64,000 nt of DNA from Gambelia wislizenii (taxonomy: Eukaryota > Chordata > Lepidosauria > Squamata > Crotaphytidae), in NCBI GenBank assembly GCA_030847615.1, contig JAUMIR010000005.1, positions 209,420,645-209,484,644 of the forward strand, given 5' to 3'. Both the position numbers and the translations under genes were made by a program. The notes beneath the pieces are model-generated. The model was not told the DNA's origin, did no database searches, and saw only the letters and a list, made by a program, of their open reading frames with translations. Shown in pieces: positions 30,900 through 40,759 of the stretch; within the stretch, counting starts at the first letter, position 1; each line of letters begins with the position of its first letter.

Positions 30900-30938
30900 A
30901 TGGCGGAGAAGATGCTGAGCCCAGGCTGCTCCGGATAG
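30900..30938 (+). other. Candidate upstream ORF in TMTC3 exon 1
   Basis: A 12-codon frame starting GGAGGCATGGCG (strong Kozak, G at +4) and ending TAG lies just upstream of the proposed exon 1 donor at 31044. If exon 1 is as drawn it would precede the main start in exon 2 and could reduce translation. Exon 1 limits are inferred. Confidence 0.3.
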
Positions 30939-31190
30939 ACTCAGCGGGTCATGACGAAGAAGAGGTGCGGCGAGAGTCTCCGCTCTGGGTCCTGCTTGAG
31001 GAAGCAGGGCTGCTCATGCCTCTGCTCTTTACCAAGGGAAAAAGGTAATGTGGGAGAAGGAGGAAATGCTGGAGAAGGGCTTCAGGCGGTGTAAGGAGGA
31101 TGCCCCAAATTTTCTCCATTGCACACTGCTTGTGTGTAGTTGAGGAGCTTGTGGTCGCTGTTAATTGAGAGGAGTACTGTTATGTATCGA

Positions 31191-31440
31191 CAGTAGGACC
31201 CCCGTATCCACTGATTCACTTATCCACTGATTCACTTATCCACAGGACACTAAACAGCACACCTACCATAGTCTTCCTAGAAAATGTGGCCTCTCTAGCC
31301 ATTTTCTAGGTCTTCCAAGGTAATTCTGATTTTTTAAACCAGAACTCCTGTTAGTTTCAGTGGTGTTTGCTATTATCCACGGTTTTCAGTATTCACGCCC
31401 CCCCCCGAAACAATCCCCAGTGGATAAGGGGGTCCTACTG
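31191..31440 (+). mobile_element. Tigger-like MITE, 250 bp
   Basis: The termini are CAGTAGGACCCCCGTATCCA and TGGATAAGGGGGTCCTACTG with TA on the right. A 14-bp segment (CTGATTCACTTATC) near the left end is tandemly doubled. It is in TMTC3 intron 1. Confidence 0.85.
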
Positions 31441-31708
31441 TATTGCCAGAGGTGGCCATCTCTAGAAAAAGTGTGTGGTTTACTGTGGAAATATTCACAA
31501 GTGACACTGGTGAAGACTCAAGTTCTTTGTACAGTACTTGTTCAGAGAAAAGTATTTTTTGTTACAGTACATGGATTCTACAAAAGCAATCTGCTACAAG
31601 CTATCCCTTATTGTTGTCCAACTAACCTACTGCACTGAGAGAGCAGATCTAAAGGCATGTAAATGTTGCAGTCTGATGCATGTTTATTCAGAAGTAAGCC
31701 ACAGTGTA

Positions 31709-32941
31709 CAGTCGTCCCTTCACATTCGCGGGGGTTCCGTTCCGCGGACCCCCGCGAATGTGAAAAATCCGCGAATAACAAACACCCCTCCCCCTCCCTC
31801 CCCAGGCCTCCCTCCCTCCCTCCCCAGGCCTTCGCGGGGCCTTGCTAGGCGCCGCGGAGGTCTCCCCGGCCCTTCCTCCCTCCCTGCCCAGGCCTTCGCG
31901 GGGCCTTGCTAGGCCCCACGGAGGCCTCCCCGGCCCTCCCTCCCTCCCTCCCCAGGCCTTCGCGGGGCCTTCCTAGGTCCCACGGAGGTCTCCCCGGCCC
32001 TCCCTCCCTCCCTCCCCAGGCCTTCGCGGGGCCTTCCTAGGCCCCGCGGAGGCCTCCCCGGCCCTCCCTCCCTCCCTCCCCAGGCCTTCGCGGGGCCTTG
32101 CTAGGCCCCGCGGAGGTCTCCCCGGCCCTCCCTCCCTCCCTCCCCAGGCCTTCGCGGGGCCTTGCTAGGCCCCGCGGAGGTCTCCCCAGCCCTCCCTCCC
32201 CAGGCCTTCGCGGGGCCTCCGGAGGGCCTCCGGGGGTCCCGCGAAGGCCTCCCCACCCCTCCACAGGCCTTCGCGGGGCCTTGCTAGGCCCCGCGGAGGT
32301 CTCCCCAGCCCTCCCTCCCTCCCCAGGCCTTCGCGGGGCCTCCGGAGGGCCTCCGGGGGTCCCGCGAAGGCCTCCCCACCCCTCCCCAGGCCTTCGCGGG
32401 GCCTCCGGAGGGCCTCCAGGGATCCCGCGAAGGCCTTCGCACCCCTCCCCAGGCCTTCGCGGGGCCTCCGGAGGGCCTCCGGGGGTCCCGCGAAGGCCTT
32501 CGCACCGCTCCCCAGGCCTTTGCGGGGCCTCTGGAGGGCCTCCGGGGGTCCCGCGAAGGCCTCCCCACCCCTCCCCAGGCCTTCGCGGGGCCTCCGGGGG
32601 TCCCGCGAAGGCCTTCGCACCGCTCCCCAGGCCTTCGCGGTGCCTCCGGAGGGCCTCCGGGGGTCCCGCGAAGGCCTTCGAACCGCTCCCCAGGCCTTCG
32701 CGGGGCCTCCGGAGGGCCTCCGGGCGTCCCGCGAAGGCCTCCCCACCCCTCCCCAGGCCTTCGCGGGGCCTCCGGAGGGCCTCCGGGCGTCCCGCGAAGG
32801 CCTCCCTACCCCTCCCCAGGTCTTTCACGGGGCCTCTGGAGGCCCTATGTCGCGGTTTTGGGGGGGGCCGGGGGGGCCCTCCCAAAACCGCAAATAACCG
32901 AAACCGCGAATGTCAAGTTCGCGAATGTGGAGGGACAACTG
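31709..32941 (+). mobile_element. Tigger-like MITE with 64-bp minisatellite (1.23 kb)
   Basis: The termini are CAGTCGTCCCTTCACATTCG and CGAATGTGGAGGGACAACTG, flanked by TA (31707-31708, 32942-32943). Immediately inside the left end, TTCACATTCGCGGGGG pairs with CCCCCGCGAATGTGAA as a subterminal hairpin. The right subterminal part repeats 'CCGCGAATGT'. All of the interior is the tandem array described separately. No transposase is encoded. It sits in TMTC3 intron 1 about 0.7 kb downstream of the promoter. Confidence 0.88.
31795..32840. repeat. 64-bp CpG-rich minisatellite array
   Basis: The block CCTTCGCGGGGCC starts at 31829, 31893, 31957, 32021, 32085 and 32149, exactly 64 bp apart, then at 32205 and 32268 (56 and 63 bp). 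Left units have 'TTGCTAGGCCCCGCGGAGG'; right units have 'TCCGGAGGGCCTCCGGGGGT'. About 16 units in total, very rich in CpG, with C-runs on the plus strand. Long open frames in it are periodic artefacts. Confidence 0.92.
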
Positions 32942-32976
32942 TATTTTGTAGGATTTACTCTCTAGTAAATGAGCTT

Positions 32977-33221
32977 ACTAGAGAGCCAGCATGGTGTAGT
33001 GGTTTGAGCGTTAGACTACGACTCTGGAGACCAGGGTTTGAATCCCCAGTTGGCCATGAAAACCCACTGGGTGATCTTGGGCAAGTGACACACTCTCAGC
33101 CTCAGAGGAAGACAATGGCAAACCTCCTCCAAACAAATTTTGCCAAGAAAGCCCCAAGGTAGGTTCGAATTAGGGTCACCATAAGTTGGAAATGACTTGA
33201 AGGCACACAATAACAAACAAG
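32977..33221 (+). repeat. tRNA-derived SINE (ACA-tailed squamate type)
   Basis: The head GAGAGCCAGCATGGTGTAGT, the B-box-like 'GGGTTTGAATCCCC', the body 'CCCACTGGGTGATCTTGGGC' and the end 'TGACTTGAAGGCACACAATA' are those of a common squamate SINE. It is not a tRNA gene. Confidence 0.85.
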
Positions 33222-33772
33222 CTCTTAAATCTCCACTGCTGCCTACAGCTAAAATGAAGCTAATGGGGCACAGATTAGTTGCTTGTAACTAACTGAATAG
33301 ACAATGTTACTCAGTAAAGTGGAAAGCAGTAGGAAAAGAGGGACACTACACTAGAGCTGGGTTGATTCAATCCAGGAAGCCACAGCTGCCTTGAGTTTGC
33401 AAACCTGAGCACAACAGTTGATGATTGGGACCCTTAGAGGCCTCTCATTCATAGGGTTGACATAAGCCAAAGTTGACTTGATGGCAGATAACACGCTCAC
33501 TTTCTCTGGGTCTAACTTGTGTATCTACAGAATATATGGAAAGTAGCGTGTGAACCTTACATAAAGTAGGTGAAGTTTCTCCATATGATGCTGATTTTAT
33601 CAAGTGATAATGACACAAATTAAAAGTATGATGTCTGCCTTTTATTATTCTACATATAACATTTACATATTAAGAGTCTGAGCTGCTGCAGACTTCTTTG
33701 AGGACAGGAAGGAAGATACTTACATAGACAAGGACACTATATTTAAGTTGGCACTTGTATTTAGTATGTATA

Positions 33773-35136
33773 CCATCATCCCTTCCAGTTTGTGGGGGTT
33801 AGGGGCAGAGCACCACTCCAAAACTGGAAAAAAAACACGAATAAAAAAATATACAATATCTTATGGAGGCCTTCGGCTCCCCTCCCCCATCCCCCCCAAA
33901 TGACTTGAGAAGAAACCCGAGGTGATGAACACACCCCTCCTCCTCGCCTGAACCGCAGCAACACCTGCATCTCCTCAGCCATGGCCACTGCTCTCAGGGC
34001 TTCCCCTTCAATCACAGCCTCTCTCCCGAGGGCTCTGTGAGGTAGTTGTAGTGGGAACAGAAGATTCCCCTCAGCACCTTATTCTCCTCAGCTTTGTGGC
34101 GCTCTGCCTCCCCTTAGTGGCATCGTCAGTAGTCATTGTCTGGTTGGGGCTTTGTTCAGAGCAACTGGGGGCGGGGTGGGGTTGAAGCAAAGGTGGTGGG
34201 GATGAGGAGAAGAGACAAGGAAAGAGGGAGGAAGGCAAAGAAGAAGAGGAAGACAGTGGTGATGAAGAGGCCCACTGCTCCCTTCCCCCTCCCCGCCTCA
34301 CCTCACCCGGCTCTTGGCTCACCCGCCGCACCACTGCAGTCGGCAGCAGGGGCAGCAGCGGAGGTCATGCAGTGGTAGTGGCCCTCAGTCACCCCCCTCA
34401 GCGAGAGGGTCTTCCTCTTCTTCCTCGCTTTGTTCAGGGCAGCTGGGGCGGGACAGGGTTGAAACAAAAGAGGCAGAGGAGAAGAGATGAGGGAAGAGGG
34501 AGGAAGATGATGATGAGGAGGAGGACCCTCTCACTGTTGGGGGCAACTTAAGGGCTACCATCACTGCCACCTCCCCACAAGGCTGTGGCATGGTGGGTGA
34601 GCCGAGAGCCGGGCGAGGTGAGGCGGGGAGGAGGAAGGGAGTGGTGGGGCTCCTCATCACCGTTGTCTTCCTCCTCCTCTTCTTCTTCATATTCTTCCAT
34701 CTTTCCTCCCTCTTTCCTTGTCTCTCCTCCGCCTCCTCCTCCCTGCCGCTTTTGCTTCAACCCCACCCTGCCCCCGGTTGCTCCAAACAAAGCGCCGACC
34801 GGACGACGCCACTGCGGGGAGGCAGAGTGCCACAAAGCTGAGGAGAATAAAGCACTGAGGGGAATCTTCCACTCCTGCCACCGCCACCACAAACTACCTC
34901 ACGGAGGCCTCGGGGGAGAGACGGCAATCGAAGGGGAAGTGCTGAGAGCAGTGGCAGCAGCTGCCATGGCTGAGGAGAGGATGCGGGTGTCACTGTGGGG
35001 TGACAAACCAATTGGGGAAAGGAGCAGGGGGGCCGGGTGTTGGGGCGGCCAGATTGTGGCCAGTTTGACCACTGCTGGAGTTCCGCAAATACACAAAACT
35101 GCAAAAGGGAAAGACATGAATAGGAAGGGACAACTG
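33773..35136. mobile_element. Tigger-like fold-back element, 1.36 kb
   Basis: The right terminus is AGGAAGGGACAACTG followed by TA; the left is a worn CCATCATCCCTTCC preceded by TA. Sequence at about 33963-34347 is present in inverted orientation at about 34573-34985, for example 'CTCCTCAGCTTTGTGGC' against 'GCCACAAAGCTGAGGAG'. The two arms meet near 34454, the exact middle of the element. A third partial copy in the left-arm orientation lies at about 34425-34520. Frames inside it are not genes. Confidence 0.78.
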
Positions 35137-36232
35137 TAGGTTTATGAACAAGGTTTGATGCTTGTAGGCCATTCAGTTAGACTCTCTGTATGAGTATTTG
35201 AAGAGGCATGTTTCATTTATTAATGCAAAAGATTGATGGTCTCCTCACCCCACCACCATGCATCTCACTGAGATGAGGATTCTTAGCTTGACAGTCTGAA
35301 ATGCTATGTTGTTTTGTTTGACCTGTAATCATAAGCTGCCTTGAGCAATTTGGCTGAAAAGCAGCATAGCAATTGAGCTACAGTACTCAACAACGCTGAA
35401 CCAGCATATTCTTTCTAGTGGTCTGCTTTCATTATTTATGTGCTTGTTAGCTGTATATGATTATAAGCCTGGAAAATGCTACATATAAATATTTCTGATA
35501 TCACCCTGTCACTTCTCAGATTGCATTTAAGTACTATTAAATAAGTTATATCCCTTTCATAAATATATTGCTCTTTGTTGTGAATCTTTTATCACTAATT
35601 ACATATGAATAAACATTTCAAAAAGAACACTTTTTATTTTCCCATATGTCAGATATATTACTCTAGCATTTGAGAATGGTTTCCTAAATTGGTAACCTGT
35701 AGTCTTCCAGATGTTGGGTTACATCTTGCCATGCAGCATGGCCACTGGTCTGGAATGAAGGAAGCTGTGGGTCCAACAACAGCTGGAGGGCCACAGATTT
35801 CCCAGGCCTGTCCTATGGAGTTCTATCTATGTACATTTTTTTTCTTTTGCTTCTGTGACAGTTAAATGCCTCTTTTGGTATTTGCATGGTATTGCTTTGT
35901 TTTATAATCTCTGTGTATAGATTAAAAAGTCACCCTATACTTTGTCTTTCAGAGCAAACTCTGTCTCCCAAAGATTTGTATTCTAAAAATACTTTTCACC
36001 CCACCTTTCTCTTTGTAAATGCCCAGAGCAGTAAATCTAAAAAGCAGCCATCTAAATAAAAATCAACTTAGGAACAGCAGAAGTTAAACAACAAAAATCT
36101 GATAAAAGTTTTTGGGTTAAAAATATTTTTATTCAAATATTTGCACATATATACATAAGCAAAGACACACAAAGAATACTCAGAAAAAAAAATTACAAAG
36201 CAAAGACAAAAAACACCCTTGTCCAGCTAGCC
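35137..36232. other. TMTC3 intron 1 with hAT-like MITE and LINE relics
   Basis: A LINE 3'-end scrap is at about 35285-35375. A hAT-like MITE with inverted ends ('AACCTGTAGTCTTCCAGATG', 'GCTGGAGGGCCACAGATTTC') is at about 35690-35815; related copies are at 47215-47320 and 48192-48325. The rest is AT-rich. Confidence 0.5.
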
Positions 36233-37245
36233 TGTGGCGGGGGATTCTTTGCTTAGAACCCCTCAGTTAATTTTTGCTCCTGGAGTTCTCTGCCTGGAGC
36301 TCCAGAAGTTAATTTTTCCAAGATATAGTCCTAAGGATCCCTCTAGCCTGGAGATCCTTCAGAACTATGTCTTCCAAAATCGCCACCCTCACCTCATGAT
36401 TTGTGTATCCCTAATTGTGGACCAAGAGGAGACTACAGGGAACTGGGAACTCCCTGCCACTGCACAGCTGTACCCACCCCTTCCTTCTATCCCGAAGCAA
36501 GGGCAATAGAGTAACCAAGTGGAAAATCAGGCACATGCAAGCATCAATTAAGAGAAATTAATAAAGCTTATTTTATTCAGGCAGCGCTTAAGGCAAAGTT
36601 AAAGGCTAATCACTTCATGGAAGGCTCTTCCTTCCAGGTGCAGACTTAAGGTTACATAGCAAAGTATTCATTGAGTTACTTTCAGCCAAACCAGAAATCA
36701 AATAAAAAAATGCCCTGACACAATTCTAACTAAAACAGTCCCTACATTTCTACTCACAAATTCAGGAAGTAGTCCATATGATGCAGTCCATGTCAATCTG
36801 GAATCGGGGGCTGTGAACTAGACTAGCCTGCTCCAACAGCTATCCCCAGCCTCTCTTTGTTTCAGTTCATCTCTCAGCTCTAAAATGTGGTGTTTGTCTC
36901 AGAGCCTCCTTTATCTCTCTTCCCTCATGGTTGAGGCACGTATAAAACCTTTTCCAAATCCCCAGTTTCAGAGTTGTGATTGGCCAGTTCTGGCCTGGTG
37001 ATGTGACGTCATTGATGATGCTAACTCAGGTGATGTCTCCTCACCTCCCACCTTTAGCTTTTAACCTTTAGTTTATCTGATACCATGTTGGCAAGACAAT
37101 CATTTGCATATAATGGAAAATGTAGTTCTTACAGAATGATGGGGTGCCATCACCCTGCAGGCAGGATGATAGGAATTCCATCATGACAACACCCATGCGC
37201 ATAACACAATTAACAACTCACAACTAACACCTTTTTCTTACATCA
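36233..37245 (-). mobile_element. Long terminal repeat (LTR), about 1.0 kb
   Basis: On the minus strand the repeat begins TGATGTAAGAAAAAGG directly after a polypurine tract (GAGGGGGGA, 37254-37246) and can end in ...CCGCCACA at 36233. Inside are a TATA-like 'TTTTATACGTG' and an AATAAA about two thirds along. Preceding sequence (37255-37746) is read as the 3' end of the internal region. Boundaries by eye; the second LTR was not found. Confidence 0.55.
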
Positions 37246-37254
37246 TCCCCCCTC

Positions 37255-37746
37255 AACCCAATTTTAAAAAATCACAAGAAGACTTCCCACTTATGCCTTA
37301 ATTGTTTTTAAAATACAATTAAATCCTCCTCCCTTATCTACTGTCTTATTTAATTAATTTAAGTATTATAATAATAATCCACATTCCTTTTACAAGTAAA
37401 AAAAAAACCAATCATAAGCAGTCATTGAGGGACTTCTAATTTCTAACTATCAAACCCCATTACGCTAGTATCCCCTCTTAATAATTTAACATAATCTATA
37501 AATGGTTTCCGTACTGGCTTAAATATTTCTATTGGATTTCTTTTCCCTAAATTAGTTAGTTTATCTAGCTGGGCCAATTCCATCACCTTTTCTAACTGAT
37601 CTAACTCTTCCTTTTAATTGATACTTTAGCCAATGCATCTGAAAACCTTCCTTTTCCAATTCTTTTCTCTCTTTGATTTTCCATAAACAAAAAACAACAA
37701 CAGTGGATTGAATCACCACAGGGAGGGTACTGCAGAGCCACCACAC
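37255..37746 (-). pseudogene. 3' internal remnant of an LTR element
   Basis: This lies upstream of the polypurine tract. A short frame (37746-37561) has a hydrophobic segment followed by a basic tail, like the end of a membrane protein, then about 300 nt without coding. It is cut by the MITE at 37749. The family was not identified and there is no intact gene. Confidence 0.35.
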
Positions 37747-37748
37747 TA

Positions 37749-38852
37749 CAGTTGTCCCTCCACATTCGCGGGGGTTAGGTTCTTGAGACCCCCGCGAATG
37801 TGGAAAAACCGCGAATAACAGATGCTGCTCCCGCAGCCTCCCCCAGGGAGTGAGGCAGCGGGAGGGTGTCTGGCCAGCCTGGCTGGCCTCTCCGTACCCT
37901 TTCTGAGGGGACTCCAGGCCTTAGAAGCCCCGGAGCCCACTGAGGAAGGTCGGGGAAGGCAGCGTGTGGGTGAGGAGGAGGCTGCGCTGCCTCTCCCCGG
38001 CCTCTCTCACCCCACCCGCCCTTCCCAGAGTGGCCGTGGTGGCTCCTGAAGCCCCCGCAGTCACTCTCCGCCACCCCCCGCCCTTCCCAGAGTGGCCGCG
38101 GGGGCTCCTGAAGCCCCCGCAGTCACTCTCCTCCACCCCCCCACCCTTCCCAGAGTGGCCGCGGGGGCTTCTGAAGCCCCCGCGCTCACTCTCCTCCACC
38201 CCCCCGCCCTTCCCAGAGTGGCCGCGGGGGCTCCTGAAGCCCCCGCAGTCACTCTCCGCCACCCCCCCCCGCCCTTCCCAGAGTTGCCGCGGGGGCTCCT
38301 GAAGCCCCCGCGCTCACTCTCCTCCACCCCCCCACCCTTCCCAGAGTGGCCGCGGGGGCTCCTGAAGCCCCCGCGCTCACTCTCCTCCACCCCCCCGCCC
38401 TTCCCAGAGTGGCCGCAGGGGCTCCTGAAGCCCCCGCAGTGACTCTCCACCACCCCCCGCCCTTCCCAGAGTGGCCGTGGTGGCTCCTGAAGCCCCCGCA
38501 GTCACTCTCCGCCACCCCCCGCCCTTCCCAGAGTGGCCGCGGGGGCTTCTGAAGCCCCCGCAGTCACTCTCCGCCACCCCCCGCCCTTCCCAGAGTGGCC
38601 GCGGGGGCTTCTGTGGCCCCCGCAGTCACTCTCCGCCACCCCCCCGCCCTTCCCAAAGTGGCGTAGGGGTCCCTCGCTGCCTTGGGAAGGGACTGGGGTG
38701 GAATGAGGGAGGCTTTCCACCCCCCTTTCCCAAGGCAGCGAAGGAATTCCTGAGAACACCTTCACTGCCTTGGGAAGGGACGGAGTGGAGAGGGGGGGCA
38801 GGCGGCTTTCCGCGAATAATCAAAACCGCGAATGTGAAAGCCGCGAATGTGG
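37749..38852 (+). mobile_element. Tigger-like MITE with 62-63 bp minisatellite (1.1 kb)
   Basis: The left end is CAGTTGTCCCTCCACATTCG after TA, with the subterminal hairpin CACATTCGCGGGGGT / ACCCCCGCGAATGTG split by 'TAGGTTCTTGAG'. The right end is worn (CCGCGAATGTGGCTC). The right 200 bp (38655-38850) matches the array-free element at 11495-11827. It is inserted into the LTR-element remnant. Confidence 0.82.
38020..38655. repeat. 62-63 bp minisatellite array, about 11 units
   Basis: CCCAGAGTGGCCG-type blocks begin at 38024, 38086, 38149, 38212, 38277, 38340, 38403, 38465, 38527, 38589 and 38652, spacings 62-65 bp. The unit contains 'CTCCTGAAGCCCCCGCAGTC' and a C-run of 6-9. The sequence is unlike the 64-bp unit at 31829 though the period is almost the same. 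Confidence 0.92.
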
Positions 38853-40400
38853 CTCACTTGCAAAACTGTCTGAGATTGTGACATAAACAGTCTTCTTCGT
38901 TGCAATTTACAGCCTGGAAACAAACACTTCTTAAGGTAACCAGAATTGAGCGTGTGGCTTAAGCCTGGACACAAATAAATAAACTGGAACAAGCTTGAAT
39001 ATATATACTACTCCATTTGTCACTCATCAGAGAAAAATCTGGTCACTGTAAATCTGGACCAAAATTTAGTTGTACTGCCACATTACAGAGAAAGTATCAC
39101 AATAGACTTTTTTCTCAAATTTGCTGTTCAGAAAGCAATTCTTCATGCTCACAGCAAGCAGAGAGAACTTGCATCATGGGATTTCCCAATCTGACCTATC
39201 CAATTTTTTCTGTCTTTAGCTGGGCAGAATTTTGTCTGGGCACTCAGTTCTTACACAGTACGTATCTCAAATATAGCTTGCTGTTCATGGACTGTCTGGG
39301 GGCCTCTGCATAGGGATGTGACAGACCATGTTCAACTTGTTTCAGCACATTTCAGTCTCTTCTCACTCAAGATGTATTTAAGGAAAGCTCCAACTTTTAG
39401 TTGGGACTTTAAAAAAAAAAGACACAGCCCTCTTTGTTAATTTGCAAGTCTGGCTATGCACATGAAGAGTGTTTTATTTCTTCAATTGGAAAAAATCACA
39501 TAGAGGGACCTGCTTCTTTCTCCTGTCCCTTAGGGCAAATAGCTTGAGCAACACAATTTGAATTGGAAAAACAATGTGGGGAAATGTTTAACCAACTTCC
39601 TCAGTGCCACCATTCTGCTCTGATAATGTGGGTTGAGTAGATAGATAACTGTTGAGTAGATAAAATTATTAGGGAAAAAATTATGGGAGAATTCATAATC
39701 ATGTCTAGTTTGGCCACTTAGAACTGTTATTTTCAATGAATATTTCAGTACCTAAATGTATATGTGAGTTTGCATAACAGGCCCATGTAATTATCTTTTG
39801 GGATATCTGGATCCTAGCAGCTTCTCCTTCCCTGACAGAAAAATTACATTTCGTCAGAGTGTATAATGGCAGGTGGTAGGTCTTTAACTAATAGCTCACT
39901 GAGTAGAAGTAAGAAGAAAAAGAGATGACACTTTCTTTGCTAGATTTTCTTTTCGGCATTGCCTCTGACAGTCTAAATTAACAGCCTGATTACTTTCTGG
40001 ATTTTGTTGTTACTTAATTTTTCTTATTAGCAAAAGTGCATAGCTTAGCATGGTTTTGCATAGGCCTTAGTTATTTCCTCTCAAAGCCTTCAACCAAAAT
40101 TGCAGTTGTCCATGTTAGCCACATAGTTCTTACCTTGGCTGCTGTCACTCCTAAACAAGCCACTTGCCATTGCTATAGCTTCATCAGAGAGGGGTGTGGC
40201 CATCTACTCTCAATGAAGGGCACCCGTACAGGAGAGGGAGGGCTAGCCTTATACTGTAACTGGCTGTAAGACTACTCCAAACAACAAAAGGAGTATATTA
40301 ATAATAAGATTATGTAACTAGTTTGTTAATCTATCTAATTATAAGCATAAATTGATATGCAACAATATATTATGGTTTTGCAATATAATTGGTTCAATTT
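38853..40400. other. TMTC3 intron 1, nothing recognised
   Basis: No element termini or exons seen. Short frames here have no recognisable similarity. Confidence 0.35.
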
Positions 40401-40539
40401 AGTACAATATAATCCACAAAAGTAACTTATTTCAGTATGAAAAACAGCTTATTCCAGCTGTTAGACAGTTATTTTTACAAACACAAATGGCTTAACACAG
40501 CATCATGGTCCTCGCTGACTTAATTTGGAATAAATAAAC

Positions 40540-40705
40540 CCAAAACAGCTTTTTTGCAGCAGATTTTGACAACAAATATAACAAATGACCAATTGTATTT
40601 GGTTTAATATGACATGAACTACCAAACAGCTTTTTGCAACATATATAACAAATGACCACACCCAAAACAGCTTTTTTGCAGTATATACAAATTAATGTAG
40701 TAAAA
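40540..40705. repeat. Short local repeats 'AAACAGCTTTTTTGCA'
   Basis: AAACAGCTTTTTTGCAGCA, a near copy AAACAGCTTTTTGCAACATA and AAACAGCTTTTTTGCAGTAT occur at about 40544, 40624 and 40668, each followed by 'ACAAATATAACAAATGACC' or a variant. They lie at the 3' side of the Penelope-like fragment. Confidence 0.6.
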
Positions 40706-40759
40706 TAATCCACTAATTTAATGTAGAAAAATAATCCACTAATGGGTTATTGATTTTAC

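Larger units (their letters stand above)
30090..31050. promoter_or_regulatory. Bidirectional CEP290/TMTC3 promoter region
   Basis: This GC- and CpG-rich segment separates the divergent genes. CEP290 exon 1 (non-coding, minus strand) should lie on the left side and TMTC3 exon 1 on the right side. Several ZNF143/STAF-type motifs are present: ACTACAACTCCCAGAGTGC (30408-30426), GAGTCCCAGCATGCTTTGCGG (about 30445-30465), ACTACATTTCCCATGGT (30681-30697), GCATTCTGGGATCTGGAGTT on the opposite strand (about 30747-30766), and CCGGCATGCTTTGCC (30781-30795). ZNF143 sites are typical of divergent housekeeping promoters. No TATA box is evident. A plausible TMTC3 exon 1 donor is AAAG|GTAATG at 31044/31045. 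Exact start sites and the CEP290 exon 1 donor cannot be fixed by eye. Confidence 0.8.

Noticed and set aside
31795..32840. CRISPR array
   Set aside because: Repeats are contiguous without unique spacers and the DNA is vertebrate.
32037..32885. Open frames of up to 354 codons within the 64-bp array, on both strands
   Set aside because: They are periodic products of a GC-rich tandem repeat without stop codons, are made of P/G/R/A repeats, and lie between transposon ends.
32985..33055. tRNA gene-like sequence
   Set aside because: The B-box-like part is followed by the body and ACA tail of a SINE, with several equal copies in the window.
34548..35139. Open frames of 100-184 codons in 34-35 kb
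   Set aside because: They overlap each other on both strands inside a fold-back MITE of low complexity and show no domain.
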